From contig CAJINA010000075.1 in NCBI GenBank assembly GCA_905176665.1, positions 27,324 through 91,323 of the forward strand: a DNA stretch of 64,000 bases. Direction: 5' to 3'. The notes under the pieces are model-generated. The model was not told where the DNA came from and searched no databases. It was given only the letters and a program-made list of their open reading frames with translations. The position numbers were made by a program, and so were the translations under genes. Origin of the DNA: Olavius algarvensis Delta 4 endosymbiont. GTDB taxonomy: Bacteria; Desulfobacterota; Desulfobacteria; Desulfobacterales; CAJINA01. Shown piece by piece: positions 50,786 to 60,070 of this stretch (position 1 is the stretch's first letter; every line of letters begins with the position of its first letter).

Positions 50786-52756
50786 ATGGCAAAGGATAAA
50801 ATCACTTCTAAGAAAGAAATCCCCACTAACATTCTAACGGGTTGCGATGCCACCCAGCAAATGCTGGCCAAAGCCCGCCAGGACGGCGTGGAAACCGCTT
50901 TCGATCGCGCCGCCAATATGAAAGCGTGTCCCATCGGGGCGGATTCGGCCTGCTGTAAACACTGCGCGATGGGCCCGTGCCGCCTCAACTCGAAAGATCC
51001 TTATGCGAAAGTCGGGGTCTGCGGGGCAACCATCGACACCATCATGGCCCGTAACTTCGGCCGTAACGTGGCGGCCGGGACAGCCTCCCACACCGACCAC
51101 GGCATGGCAATGCTGGCCCTGTTCCGGGAAGTGGTCGAAGGCCACAACAAACATTACAGCATTCGTGATCCCCTTAAACTTGAGCGGGTTGCCGAATCGC
51201 TGGATATAGAAATGGAGGGTAAAACCACCGAGGAAGTGGCGGTGGCCCTGTGTGATCAATTGGAAAAGACCTATACCCAGGTGGAGGGGGAAATTCCACT
51301 GGTCAAGCTGGCCCCGAAAGCCACCCTCGAAACCTGGCGTAAACACGGGGTTGTGCCCCGCGGTGCCATGCGGGAGGTCATGGAATTGATGAACCGGACC
51401 CACGAAGGCGTGGACCAGCATTACGATAACCTGGTTACCCAATGCAGCCGCTGTGCCCTGGCCGACGGCTGGGGGGGCTCCATGGTAGCCACCATTATTT
51501 CTGACATCCTGTTCGGTACCCCGGTCCCGATGGCGGTCGAAATGAATATGGGTGTTTTGAAAAAAGACCAGGTCAACATCATCGTCCACGGTCATGAGCC
51601 GAACCTGTTCGAGTCCATGATCGCTTCGGTGAACGAACCGGCGCTGATCCAGGCGGCCAAGGACGCGGGCGCCGAGGGACTGAATCTAGTCGGCATGTGC
51701 TGCAGCGGGGCCGAGATGATGGTCCGGCACGGCATTCCGCACGCCGGCAATTTCATGTCCGTGGATACGGTTCTGGTCACGGGTGCCGTGGATGCGTTCA
51801 CCGTGGATATCCAGTGTATCAGTCAGGGTCTGGCCAAGGTTGCCAAGTGCTATGACACCCCCATGTTCACCACCAATCCCCGGTGCCATATCGAAGATGC
51901 GACCCATATCGAATTCGAAGAGAGCGACCCCCAGGCCTGTACCGACGACATCGTGATCCAGGGAATCTCCAGGTTCAAAAACCGGACCAAGCCGATCGAA
52001 ATTCCGCCGATTGTCAATACCGGCGTTCACGGCTTCTCCCAGGAGTACATCGGCTATATGCTGGGCGGCTCTTTCCGGGGTTCCTACGTGCCCTTGAATG
52101 AGAATATCATCAACGGCCGGATCCGAGGGGTTGCCGGTGTTGTCGGCTGCAACAATGCCCGGGTGAAACAGGACTGGGTCCATGTGGAACTTGTCAAGGA
52201 ATTGATCAAGAACGATGTGCTTGTCCTGCAGACGGGCTGTTCGCAGATAGCCCTGGCCAAGGCTGGACTGACGTCCCCTGAAGCAGCAGTTCTGGCGGGA
52301 CCGGGACTGGCCGAAGTGTGTGAAACGGTCGGTATGCCTCCGGTCCTGGGAATCGGGGCCTGCGTGGACAACAGCCGGATATTGCTGGCTGCTACCGAGA
52401 TGGTGAAAACCGGCGGGCTGGGTGACAGCATTGCCGATCTGCCGGCGGCCGGTGCGGCTCCCGAGTGGATGAGTGAAAAGGCCATCGCGATCGGGCAATA
52501 TTTTGTAGCGTCCGGAGTGTACACGATATTCGGGGTGACATTCCCGATTATCGAGGAGACCAAGTTTCATAAACTGCTGTTCGGCGGGCTGGAAGAGCGC
52601 GGCTTCGGCAAGTGGGGCTTTACACCCGATCCATATGAAATGGCCAACATGATGATTGCCCATATCGACAAGAAACGGAAACAGCTCGGCATCGACAAGG
52701 CCCGCGAGCGTGTCCTCACCGACATGGCCGATCGGCGCTCAATCGACGCGGCTTAA
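50786..52756 (+). CDS. cooS: Anaerobic carbon-monoxide dehydrogenase catalytic subunit
   Basis: Protein of 656 residues, the usual monofunctional CODH size. DSACCKHCAMGPCRLN at about 50-66 gives the B- and D-cluster ligands, and the C-cluster region contains HGHEPN, GLNLVGMCCSGAEMM, QCISQGLAKVAKC, VVGCNNARVKQ and QTGCSQIALAKAGL. It oxidises CO to CO2 with a Ni-Fe-S centre. No CooC, CooF or acetyl-CoA synthase gene is adjacent. The strong terminator downstream indicates a single-gene transcript. Confidence 0.97.
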   Translation: MAKDKITSKKEIPTNILTGCDATQQMLAKARQDGVETAFDRAANMKACPIGADSACCKHCAMGPCRLNSKDPYAKVGVCGATIDTIMARNFGRNVAAGTASHTDHGMAMLALFREVVEGHNKHYSIRDPLKLERVAESLDIEMEGKTTEEVAVALCDQLEKTYTQVEGEIPLVKLAPKATLETWRKHGVVPRGAMREVMELMNRTHEGVDQHYDNLVTQCSRCALADGWGGSMVATIISDILFGTPVPMAVEMNMGVLKKDQVNIIVHGHEPNLFESMIASVNEPALIQAAKDAGAEGLNLVGMCCSGAEMMVRHGIPHAGNFMSVDTVLVTGAVDAFTVDIQCISQGLAKVAKCYDTPMFTTNPRCHIEDATHIEFEESDPQACTDDIVIQGISRFKNRTKPIEIPPIVNTGVHGFSQEYIGYMLGGSFRGSYVPLNENIINGRIRGVAGVVGCNNARVKQDWVHVELVKELIKNDVLVLQTGCSQIALAKAGLTSPEAAVLAGPGLAEVCETVGMPPVLGIGACVDNSRILLAATEMVKTGGLGDSIADLPAAGAAPEWMSEKAIAIGQYFVASGVYTIFGVTFPIIEETKFHKLLFGGLEERGFGKWGFTPDPYEMANMMIAHIDKKRKQLGIDKARERVLTDMADRRSIDAA

Positions 52757-52825
52757 AAGTAACTGTACAGATAGGTTAGGGGCCCGGGTTCATCCTCCTT
52801 GATCCCCCCCCGGAAACTTAACCTG

Positions 52826-52867
52826 AAAAAGCCATCCCGGATCAATTCCGGGATGGCTTTCTTTTTT
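52826..52867 (+). terminator. Terminator of cooS
   Basis: AAAAAGCCATCCCGG and CCGGGATGGCTTTCTTTTTT form a long perfect stem around ATCAATT with a T tail. Confidence 0.9.
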
Positions 52868-52881
52868 CGTATACTTTTCAG

Positions 52882-53028
52882 TGAATAGCCGTTTCAGGGT
52901 AAGATTTTGGTTCAAGGTCAAGGCGGCCGGAAATTTTATACCGGAAGATTACTATTGTAATTTGAGGATGTAAAATTTGCGCCCAACGAAGAGATTGGGC
53001 CAAAAGCTTACCCTGAAATGGCTATTCG
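52882..53028. repeat. Dispersed hairpin element, copy g
   Basis: Outer arms GAATAGCCGTTTCAGGGTAAG and its complement CTTACCCTGAAATGGCTATTC pair with one mismatch in 21. Core TTTTGGTTCAAGGTCAAGGC ... GCGCCCAACGAAGAGATTGG ... CCAAAAG. The right arm holds the stop codon of the sigma-54 regulator gene. Confidence 0.85.
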
Positions 53029-54377
53029 AATGCGTCCGCGTTCGCGCCCAGGAACCGATACAATGTCGCCCGCCCGACGCCAAGCAGTTTGGCGGCCTTG
53101 GCCTTGTTGCCGCCTGTGGTTTTCAAAGCTGTCTGGACCGATTCGACGTCGAGTTTGCCGACCCGGCTTTTAGGCGTGATGTCCCCGGTTTTGAGCCGCG
53201 ATATTTCCGGTGGCAGATCGCCCTTTTCTATAACATCCCGGGTACTCTTGACGATGGAAAATTGAACCGCGTTTTGTAACTCGCGAACGTTGCCCGGCCA
53301 GTCATAATCCATCAGGGCGCTCAGGGCTTCATCGGTGACGGTTGGGGCCGGACTGTTGTGGCGTCGTCCGGCCTCGCGCAGAAAGTGGGATACCAGCAGG
53401 GGGATATCGGTGCGGCGATCCCTAAGCGGCGGCAGATTCATCGGGATGACATTGAGCCGGTAATACAGATCTTCACGGAACCTTTCTTCCTGGATCTCGT
53501 GCATGAGATCCTTGTTGGTGGCACTGATGACGCGGACATCGACTTTCATGGTTTTTTCGCCGCCCACCCTTTCGAATGTCCCATCCTGAAGAAAGCGCAG
53601 CAGTTTGACTTGCATCAGCTTGGAAAGCTCCGCAACTTCGTCAAGAAAGATGGTGCCTTTGTCGGCCAGCTCAAAGCGCCCTTTTTTATCGCGGATCGCC
53701 CCGGAAAAGGAGCCTTTCACATGGCCAAACAATTCGCTCTCGATCAGGGTCTCCGGCAGGGCACCGCAATTGATCGGCACGAACGGCCCGCCGGAGCGGG
53801 GGCTTTCGGTATGAATCGCCGAGGCCACCAGTTCTTTACCGGTGCCGGTTTCACCGAAGACGTGCACCGGGTAATCATAGGCTGAAACGTCCTTGATCTG
53901 CTGGAAGACCTGCAGCATCTTGATGTCCTGGCCGATGATATTGGCGAAGCTGCGAATGTCCCCGGCCTTTATCTGCAGATTGATCAGGTCAGTGAGGTCC
54001 TTGAAGGAAACCAGCACACCGAATGGGGCATCGTTTTCATCGAGCATGTTGGTGACGGTCATCTCGACCCGGCGCTGTTCTCCCGATTTGGTCGTAATCG
54101 TGAGGGCCTTTTTAGTCATATCGGTCGGCGGGACGGACTCTCCGCAGAAACTGCAGTCCGCACTGCAAAAAGGGGCGCCAAAGGCTTCGTGGCAATCCTG
54201 GTCCAGGATTTCAGCCCGGGTATAACCAGTGATTTTTTCGGCGGATTTATTGAAAAAGAAAATATTCCGGTTGAGATCGTGGGCAATGATGCCTTCCTGG
54301 AGGTTATCAAGAATCCGGCTGAGGTTGATAGGGCTTTCGATCATCCGGTTCAGTTTGTCGGAAATATTGGTTTTCAT
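53022..54377 (-). CDS. Sigma-54-dependent transcriptional activator with Cys-rich PAS domain
   Basis: Protein of 451 residues. N-terminal PAS domain (about 15-130) containing CHEAFGAPFCSADCSFCGES, a four-cysteine cluster that could hold metal. AAA+ domain about 140-380: Walker A GETGTGKELVASAIH, Walker B GTIFLDEVAELSKL and loop GSFSGA, a variant of the GAFTGA that contacts sigma-54. C-terminal Fis-type helix-turn-helix NKAKAAKLLGVGRATLYRFL. It is convergent with cooS. A sigma-54 promoter was seen at 31.9 kb but no link is shown. The stop lies in element copy g. Confidence 0.93.
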   Translation of the reverse strand: MKTNISDKLNRMIESPINLSRILDNLQEGIIAHDLNRNIFFFNKSAEKITGYTRAEILDQDCHEAFGAPFCSADCSFCGESVPPTDMTKKALTITTKSGEQRRVEMTVTNMLDENDAPFGVLVSFKDLTDLINLQIKAGDIRSFANIIGQDIKMLQVFQQIKDVSAYDYPVHVFGETGTGKELVASAIHTESPRSGGPFVPINCGALPETLIESELFGHVKGSFSGAIRDKKGRFELADKGTIFLDEVAELSKLMQVKLLRFLQDGTFERVGGEKTMKVDVRVISATNKDLMHEIQEERFREDLYYRLNVIPMNLPPLRDRRTDIPLLVSHFLREAGRRHNSPAPTVTDEALSALMDYDWPGNVRELQNAVQFSIVKSTRDVIEKGDLPPEISRLKTGDITPKSRVGKLDVESVQTALKTTGGNKAKAAKLLGVGRATLYRFLGANADAFE

Positions 54378-54449
54378 ACACTCTCAGGCAACGTGCGTGA
54401 AGGCTGTGGGCAATAAGATTTCAATTAATATATCAATCTGATTTCAAAG

Positions 54450-55181
54450 TCAAATTTTGAATTTTACAGGTTGGTTAAGGGCTATTGATGTCAGGTCGAT
54501 GGTCACGTCATAGGCAACTATTTCCACACCTTGGGCATGAACTTCGCGCAGGGCTGCTCCGTAGGCGGGATCGATGTTATCGGCCGGTTGAAACAACCGG
54601 GCATCCATACGTTGAATCAGGAAAAACATCACGGCCCGGTGTCCGGATGCAACCAGGCGGCCGAGCTCTACCAGGTGCTTGCGTCCCCGGGCGGTGACCG
54701 CGTCCGGAAAACGGGCGATACCGTCTTCCACCAGCGTGCAATTTTTAACTTCTATATAGCAGGTGCCCTGCTGCGATGAATGCAGCCGAATGTCCAAACG
54801 GGAATGATCCCCGACCTTGATTTCCCGTTGGATGTCGCTGTACCCGGTCAGTTCACTTACCTGTCCACTCGCAATAGCGTGGGCGGCCAGGCGATTGGGC
54901 AACTGGGTGTTCACGCCCACCAGGGAGGTGGGCATGTCGATCAGCTCCCAGGTGTACTTCAATTTGCGTTTGGGATTGTCGTGCTGTGAAAGATAGACCG
55001 GCCGGCCGGGCTGACTGCAGGCTATCATGCGGCCTGAATTAGGGCAGTGGGCGGTCACCTCCCGGCCGTCATCCAAAATGACATCCGCCAGAAAACGTTT
55101 GTAGCGCTTCATGAGCCGTCCGGGAATGAGCGGGGGCAGGGCTAAACCCCGGGCGCAATCTGGTTTGGTATGGTCTGGCAT
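54450..55181 (-). CDS. sfsA: DNA/RNA nuclease SfsA (sugar fermentation stimulation protein A)
   Basis: Protein of 243 residues, normal SfsA length. MKRYKRFLADVILDDGREVTAHCPNSGRM and the nuclease-like half IKVGDHSRLDIRLHSSQQGTCYIEVKNCTLVEDGIARFPDAVTARGRKHLVELGRLV match the family. The start at 55181 avoids a non-conserved 53-residue extension. A 16-base perfect palindrome lies 55 bases upstream. Confidence 0.92.
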   Translation of the reverse strand: MPDHTKPDCARGLALPPLIPGRLMKRYKRFLADVILDDGREVTAHCPNSGRMIACSQPGRPVYLSQHDNPKRKLKYTWELIDMPTSLVGVNTQLPNRLAAHAIASGQVSELTGYSDIQREIKVGDHSRLDIRLHSSQQGTCYIEVKNCTLVEDGIARFPDAVTARGRKHLVELGRLVASGHRAVMFFLIQRMDARLFQPADNIDPAYGAALREVHAQGVEIVAYDVTIDLTSIALNQPVKFKI

Positions 55182-55235
55182 TGATCGGACAGTAGCGTTT
55201 CCCGTAGGCGTTAATCGACGGTTGCGAAATTCGAC

Positions 55236-55251
55236 CGTATATGCATATACG
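55236..55251. promoter_or_regulatory. Perfect palindrome CGTATATGCATATACG upstream of sfsA
   Basis: Two exact eight-base arms, 55 bases before the sfsA start in an otherwise GC-rich stretch. Could be an operator or a cruciform; no partner copy found in the window. Confidence 0.4.
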
Positions 55252-55477
55252 CCGGGCGTCAACCGAATAAAGCGGCCCTTTGTCAACGGCATCGCTGCCT
55301 GCGATTTGTGCCCGGCCAGTGTTCCTTGCCCTGAGCACATTCTAGGCCCGGAAGAAGGGTAGTGCAGCCTTTTACAAGGTTGGACGGAAACTGCTTTGAG
55401 GCTTGGCTTGCAAGGTTCCTTGGCAAGATTCGCTATGAATCGGAGGACAGAGCTTGGGAAGGGTTTAGTAGTCGAGC

Positions 55478-56233
55478 TTAGTCATCGGGGCTGGGGGCCA
55501 GGTCATGCCATTTGATAATCTCATGATACAAGCCGTTGGCCTTGATCGTCTCCAGCCCGGCCCGGACACGGGCTACAAGGTTGTCCGCTGTTTGCCGACT
55601 GAATGCCATCTCGAAGTCTACCGACATTTCCGGGATGTAGATGGCGGTTTTGATCTTGGAAGGGTCCAGCTTGAATTGGCGTAATTCGTAGGCCAGCGTT
55701 AGTTCGTCATCGAGGACCAGGTCACCCCGGCCGGCGTAGAGCATGCGCAGGGCCTGCTCCTGCTGGTTCACCAAATGAAACGCGCGTTTTTCTTTGAAGC
55801 CCCTGCTGACGAGAAACTGGTGGCGGAAATCGTCGCGTGGAATAATGGTCAGGTACTTTTTGGCATCTTGCACAGTAGCCAGACGGATGTCTTCGCGGTC
55901 GACCAGGTGAAAAAAGTGTTCCTTTACCGATCCGATCACACCCGCCCACTTGAAGAGGCCTTCCCGCTCAGTTGTACGGATGATGCTGTAGATGAGGACG
56001 TTCGGTTTTTCAAGGGCCATCCGGTAAGCCCTGGTCCAGGGGTAGACTTCGATGTGAAACTCAATATCGGCTTCCCGCAAGGCGGCTTCGACGATTTCCG
56101 TGGCGATGCCGCTTACGGTGCGGCCGTCGGAAGTTTGCCAGGGGGGCAGGATCTCCGTCACAATGGTGATTTCTTCGGCAGCCGCCACGCTCGCCCATAA
56201 GAAAAAGCAAATTGTCAGGCCCATCTTCCTCAT
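55478..56233 (-). CDS. Periplasmic substrate-binding (family 3-like) protein
   Basis: Protein of 251 residues. Signal peptide MRKMGLTICFFLWASVAAAEE (AAA cleavage). The mature part follows the pattern of amino-acid-type binding proteins: ITIVTEILPPWQTSDGRTVSGIATEIVEAALREADIEFHIEVYPWTRAYRMALE and DLVLDDELTLAYELRQF. It stands alone with no permease or ATPase, as do similar proteins that serve as sensors or as components elsewhere. Ligand unknown. Confidence 0.82.
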   Translation of the reverse strand: MRKMGLTICFFLWASVAAAEEITIVTEILPPWQTSDGRTVSGIATEIVEAALREADIEFHIEVYPWTRAYRMALEKPNVLIYSIIRTTEREGLFKWAGVIGSVKEHFFHLVDREDIRLATVQDAKKYLTIIPRDDFRHQFLVSRGFKEKRAFHLVNQQEQALRMLYAGRGDLVLDDELTLAYELRQFKLDPSKIKTAIYIPEMSVDFEMAFSRQTADNLVARVRAGLETIKANGLYHEIIKWHDLAPSPDD

Positions 56234-56595
56234 AACTGGCCCCTATCTTCCAATAGTGCAGGTGTCGCTCGATGTGTCTATTAATAGGGTAAGACATGCC
56301 CGCAGGCATGGCAACTCGTGCTTTCACTTTGAGGCCGGCAGCCATCAAATAATTGTCGCTGCCTATATTATCGGCCTTCAAATTAAAATCTTGACACGAC
56401 CCGGCCTCTTTGTCATCGTTTGCGGCACCAATCATGGGGAGTTGCTATCCACCGGGGAGGGGGATAGTTGCCTATTTCAAATACAACATGTGCATGCAGA
56501 TTTCCGGTTCGGGGCCTGTGCGTCTTTCGTACAAACCCTGGCGCTACAATGGTCGTCCACCGGAGGATGCAACCAGACATTCAAGGAGTTCTGGC
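56234..56595. other. Intergenic region between a binding protein and penicillin acylase
   Basis: No gene apart from a 62-residue in-frame upstream extension of the acylase, rejected because the inner start at 56596 opens directly into the signal anchor. AT content rises near 56340. Divergent promoters are likely here. Confidence 0.4.
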
Positions 56596-59016
56596 ATGTC
56601 AAAGTTTAAGAAGATCGGCCTGGGGATAGTGGCACTGCTTGTCATCGTCGCAGCCGGTGGGTTCGCCTATGTGCGCCATCTTGCTACCCGGGGGATTCCT
56701 GATTACGACGGCAAACTGCAGCTCAGCGGCCTGACCGCGGAGGTAACGGTTTATCGCGATCAATATGCCGTGCCGCACATTTATGCCCGGAACGAACGGG
56801 ATCTGTACATGGCGGTAGGTTATTGCATGGCCCAGGACCGCTTGTTTCAAATGGATCTCATCCGCCGGGTGACCATGGGCCGGCTGGCCGAAGTGGTTGG
56901 TGAAAAAGCCGTGAAGATCGACCACCTCATGCGAGCCCTGCGGATACCGGAAAAATCCCAACTGATGATTTCGAAAACAGACCCGGCCATCTTGAGCCAG
57001 GCAGCGGCTTTCTGTGAGGGGGTCAACCAGTTCGTGGCCCGGCACACAGACCGTCTGCCTGTTGAATTTGCCATTCTCGGCTACACACCGGAAAAGTGGG
57101 AACCCGTGCATGTGTTCAATGTCGCCAGCTACATGGCCTTCGACCTGTCGACCGGGTGGAAAACGGAAGTCATGTTCTACAAGGTGCTGGCCAAGATCGG
57201 CCGCGAGCGGCTGGATGCCATCCTGCCCGATATGCCGGCTTACCAAGAAGTCATTTATCCCAACTTCGGGTCCAACTTTGGGCAGCAAGCGGTTTCAATG
57301 GAGCGGCAGAGCACCCTGTTAGCCGCCGGGCAGCTGCTCGAGCAGATGGGGTTGACCACTTTCAGCGGCAGCAACAACTGGGTCGTCTCCGGGAAAAAGA
57401 GCGTTACCGGAAAATCCATCCTGGCCAACGATATGCACCTGGGGCTCAATGCGCCGGGGATCTGGTACCAGATGCACCAGGTGGCCGCCGATACCGGGCT
57501 GAATGTCACCGGGGTGGTAGTGCCCGGTCAGCCCTTTGTCATCGCTGGTCACACGCCCTATATTGCCTGGGGGTTCACCAATGTCATGGTCGACGACATG
57601 GATTTTTACCTGGAGAAAATAAATCCGGACAACCCGGACGAATACGAGTTTAATGGCCAGTGGCGGAAAATGACGGTTAAAACCGAAAAAATCAAGGTCA
57701 AAGGCGGCGAGACCGTCGAGAAAAAAATCCGTTTCACGCACCGCGGCCCCATCATTTCCGAGCTTAAAAAAGTCAAGGATGAAGCCCTGTCCATGCGCTG
57801 GACCGGAAACGAGTACAGCAACGAATCGCGGACCCTGTATTTACTGGCGCGGGCCCGTAACTGGGACGATTTCAAGAGTGCCGTCAGCACGTTCAGAGCC
57901 GTAAGCCAGAACATTGTCTATGCCGATGTCAACGGCAATATCGGCCTTTATTGCTCGGCGGCTGTCCCGATCCGCAAAAAAGGAGCCGGCCTGGCAGTCA
58001 TGCCCGGCTGGACCGCTGAATACGACTGGCAGGGGCTCGTCCCCTTCGAAGACCTACCGCACAGCTACAACCCGGAAAGTGGTTTTCTCTCTTCGGCCAA
58101 CAATAGAACGGCATCCGATGATTACCCTTATTATATCAGCAGCTGGTTTGCCCCGGATTATCGCTACCGGCGCATCAATGAGATGTTGACCGCCAAGGAG
58201 AAGTTTTCAATCGAAGACTTTATGCAGATGCATGCCGATTGGAAATCGAAGCTGGTAGAAGATATGCGCCCGGATATCATCAAGACCCTCCAGGGCGCAA
58301 CCAACCTGAGTGCGGTCGAGAAACAGGCCGCCGGTTTGCTTGAAAACTGGGACGGCGCCATGCGTGCCGAGAGTGCCGCCGCAGCTGTCTTCGAACATTT
58401 CTATGTCGCTTTCCTGCACAGTGTTTTCCAGGATGAGCTGGGTGAAGAGCTTTTCAAAGAGTTTATCAATTCCGGTTACGTGACCAATTTTGCCGTCGAA
58501 CGGATGTGGGCCGACCAGACGTCCGCCTGGTACGACGATGTGAACAGCGCTGACCGTCAGGAAAGTTTTAATGACATCGTGGTACGAAGTTTCCAGGACG
58601 CGGTTGCGCGTTTGCAAAAGGATCTGGGCGGACAACCGGAGAGTTGGCAGTGGGGCAAGATTCACCAGTTGACCCTGAAACATCCGCTGGGGAGTGTCAA
58701 GATTCTCGACAAGGTGTTCGGGTTTAATCGCGGGCCGTATGATATCGGGGGTAGTTCGCACACGGTCAGCCCCTACCAGTACAAGTATAAGAAACCGTTT
58801 CACCCTCACCACGGGGCGTCCCACCGGCATATCTATTCCCTGGCGGATTGGAACGAGTCGCTTTCCGTCATCCCCACGGGCAACTGCGGGGTGCCGGCCA
58901 GCAAATATTATTGCGACCAGACCGAGATGTACCTGGCCAATGAATATCACCCCGATTATGTGCGGCGGGATCTGGTAGAAAAGAGCGCTAAGCATGAATT
59001 GACACTCATGCCATAA
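56596..59016 (+). CDS. Penicillin acylase family protein
   Basis: Protein of 806 residues. N-terminal helix KKIGLGIVALLVIVAAGGFAYV is a signal anchor. An alpha-chain segment with VTVYRDQYAVPHIYARNERDLYMAVGYCMAQDRLFQMDL leads to the autocleavage site TTFSGSNNWVV, where the serine of GSNNW becomes the beta-chain N-terminal nucleophile. The beta chain has HMG-like NDMHLGLNAPGIWYQMH. It hydrolyses N-acyl bonds; in proteobacteria many members act on acyl-homoserine lactones or beta-lactams, here unknown. Periplasmic. The start follows AAGGAGTTCTGGC. Confidence 0.92.
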   Translation: MSKFKKIGLGIVALLVIVAAGGFAYVRHLATRGIPDYDGKLQLSGLTAEVTVYRDQYAVPHIYARNERDLYMAVGYCMAQDRLFQMDLIRRVTMGRLAEVVGEKAVKIDHLMRALRIPEKSQLMISKTDPAILSQAAAFCEGVNQFVARHTDRLPVEFAILGYTPEKWEPVHVFNVASYMAFDLSTGWKTEVMFYKVLAKIGRERLDAILPDMPAYQEVIYPNFGSNFGQQAVSMERQSTLLAAGQLLEQMGLTTFSGSNNWVVSGKKSVTGKSILANDMHLGLNAPGIWYQMHQVAADTGLNVTGVVVPGQPFVIAGHTPYIAWGFTNVMVDDMDFYLEKINPDNPDEYEFNGQWRKMTVKTEKIKVKGGETVEKKIRFTHRGPIISELKKVKDEALSMRWTGNEYSNESRTLYLLARARNWDDFKSAVSTFRAVSQNIVYADVNGNIGLYCSAAVPIRKKGAGLAVMPGWTAEYDWQGLVPFEDLPHSYNPESGFLSSANNRTASDDYPYYISSWFAPDYRYRRINEMLTAKEKFSIEDFMQMHADWKSKLVEDMRPDIIKTLQGATNLSAVEKQAAGLLENWDGAMRAESAAAAVFEHFYVAFLHSVFQDELGEELFKEFINSGYVTNFAVERMWADQTSAWYDDVNSADRQESFNDIVVRSFQDAVARLQKDLGGQPESWQWGKIHQLTLKHPLGSVKILDKVFGFNRGPYDIGGSSHTVSPYQYKYKKPFHPHHGASHRHIYSLADWNESLSVIPTGNCGVPASKYYCDQTEMYLANEYHPDYVRRDLVEKSAKHELTLMP

Positions 59017-59210
59017 GGTCACCCTGGTGCTGTGTCGTTCTTAAGAATGGTGATGGGTTGACAACTGTCCGTTAATTCCTTATTTTCCGGGTGTAGAGAC
59101 GCCATTAGCAAGGGCGTTTCATATGTTCTTTTACATAGGATCTCTTACCCCATCCTATGAATCTCAGACCTTTAAATAGCTACAACTTTAAGGGTTTGCA
59201 CGCCATTCAT
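59017..59210. other. Spacer before ssrA
   Basis: 194 bases without gene. The ssrA promoter lies here; no perfect boxes stand out. Confidence 0.4.
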
Positions 59211-59567
59211 GGGGGCGAAACGGCTTCGACGGGGATACTGAAGCTCCGGCTGCATACCGAGCGTTTTCCTGTTCGCTCGTAAATCCAATGGGAATTTAAA
59301 TATAATCGCAGACGATTATAACTACGCTGTAGCTGCATAGCTACCGTCCTCCCGGGTTTTCTCTCGCGGCCCCGGGAAGGGCGTCGACTAGCGGGATAGT
59401 TGGCGCGGATTGCCTGATGCTGCGCCGGCGAAACTCTTATCAGGATAAGCTTTCAGGGACCCGGTCCGGAGGGGACCTGCAGGACGAAAACCAAAATTCG
59501 GAATAAGTATGTAGACGCCTGTGCGGATGATTTTCGGACGCGGGTTCGACTCCCGCCGCCTCCACCA
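59211..59567 (+). ncRNA. ssrA: Transfer-messenger RNA (tmRNA)
   Basis: Begins GGGGGCGAAACGGCTTCGACGGGG, the standard tmRNA 5' end, and ends GGTTCGACTCCCGCCGCCTCCACCA, the tRNA-like T arm, acceptor and CCA. GGGGGCG pairs with CGCCTCC. The tag reading frame is GCA GAC GAT TAT AAC TAC GCT GTA GCT GCA TAG (59308-59340), peptide ADDYNYAVAA with a TAG stop. It rescues stalled ribosomes. Its 3' end is the integration site of the downstream island. Confidence 0.96.
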
Positions 59568-59570
59568 CAA
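59540..59570 (+). repeat. attL: tmRNA 3' end copy
   Basis: 31 bases, GCGGGTTCGACTCCCGCCGC onward through CTCCACCACAA, identical to 63846-63876. Integrases commonly use this part of ssrA. Confidence 0.9.
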
Positions 59571-60070
59571 CATATAGAATAAATACAATATGTTATGGTT
59601 TTGTGTCCGTCAATGCCGGGATACCATTGGCAGTTCATTCCTACCATAGAGTTTTAAACTTGAGTTAGCACATTAATCTTGTGAAAATTTGATAATATCA
59701 CCATATCTTGTTAAGAATAACATATTTATTTTCTGGCATGATACCCTCACACCTTCTTGACACTATTATTATTTGCATTTAGCATGAATCAATAGATAAT
59801 CCTGACCAGACTATCAGATTGACTATGATACTGAAATTTCAAACACATCGCCTCAATTGATATAGGTCACTATCTCCTACCAGGTTGGTCTCCCCCTGAT
59901 TGCAAAACTAAGAGAATTGAGTACTCTCTAGCGCCTTACACCTGCGACCTTTTATTGCTTTAAACAAATATTATACTAATATTGAACCTACAAAAATATA
60001 ATCCTTCAATCTTGTTTAAAATCTCCTCTGGTGAATGAAGTACAGTCTTATAAAGTAAGGAGGGGCAAAA
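59571..60070. other. AT-rich gap, left end of the island
   Basis: 500 bases with stops in all frames and no ribosome site followed by a long ORF. Only the promoter area of the first caspase gene (TATTATACTAATATTG near 59970) is likely. Nothing else seen. Confidence 0.4.
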
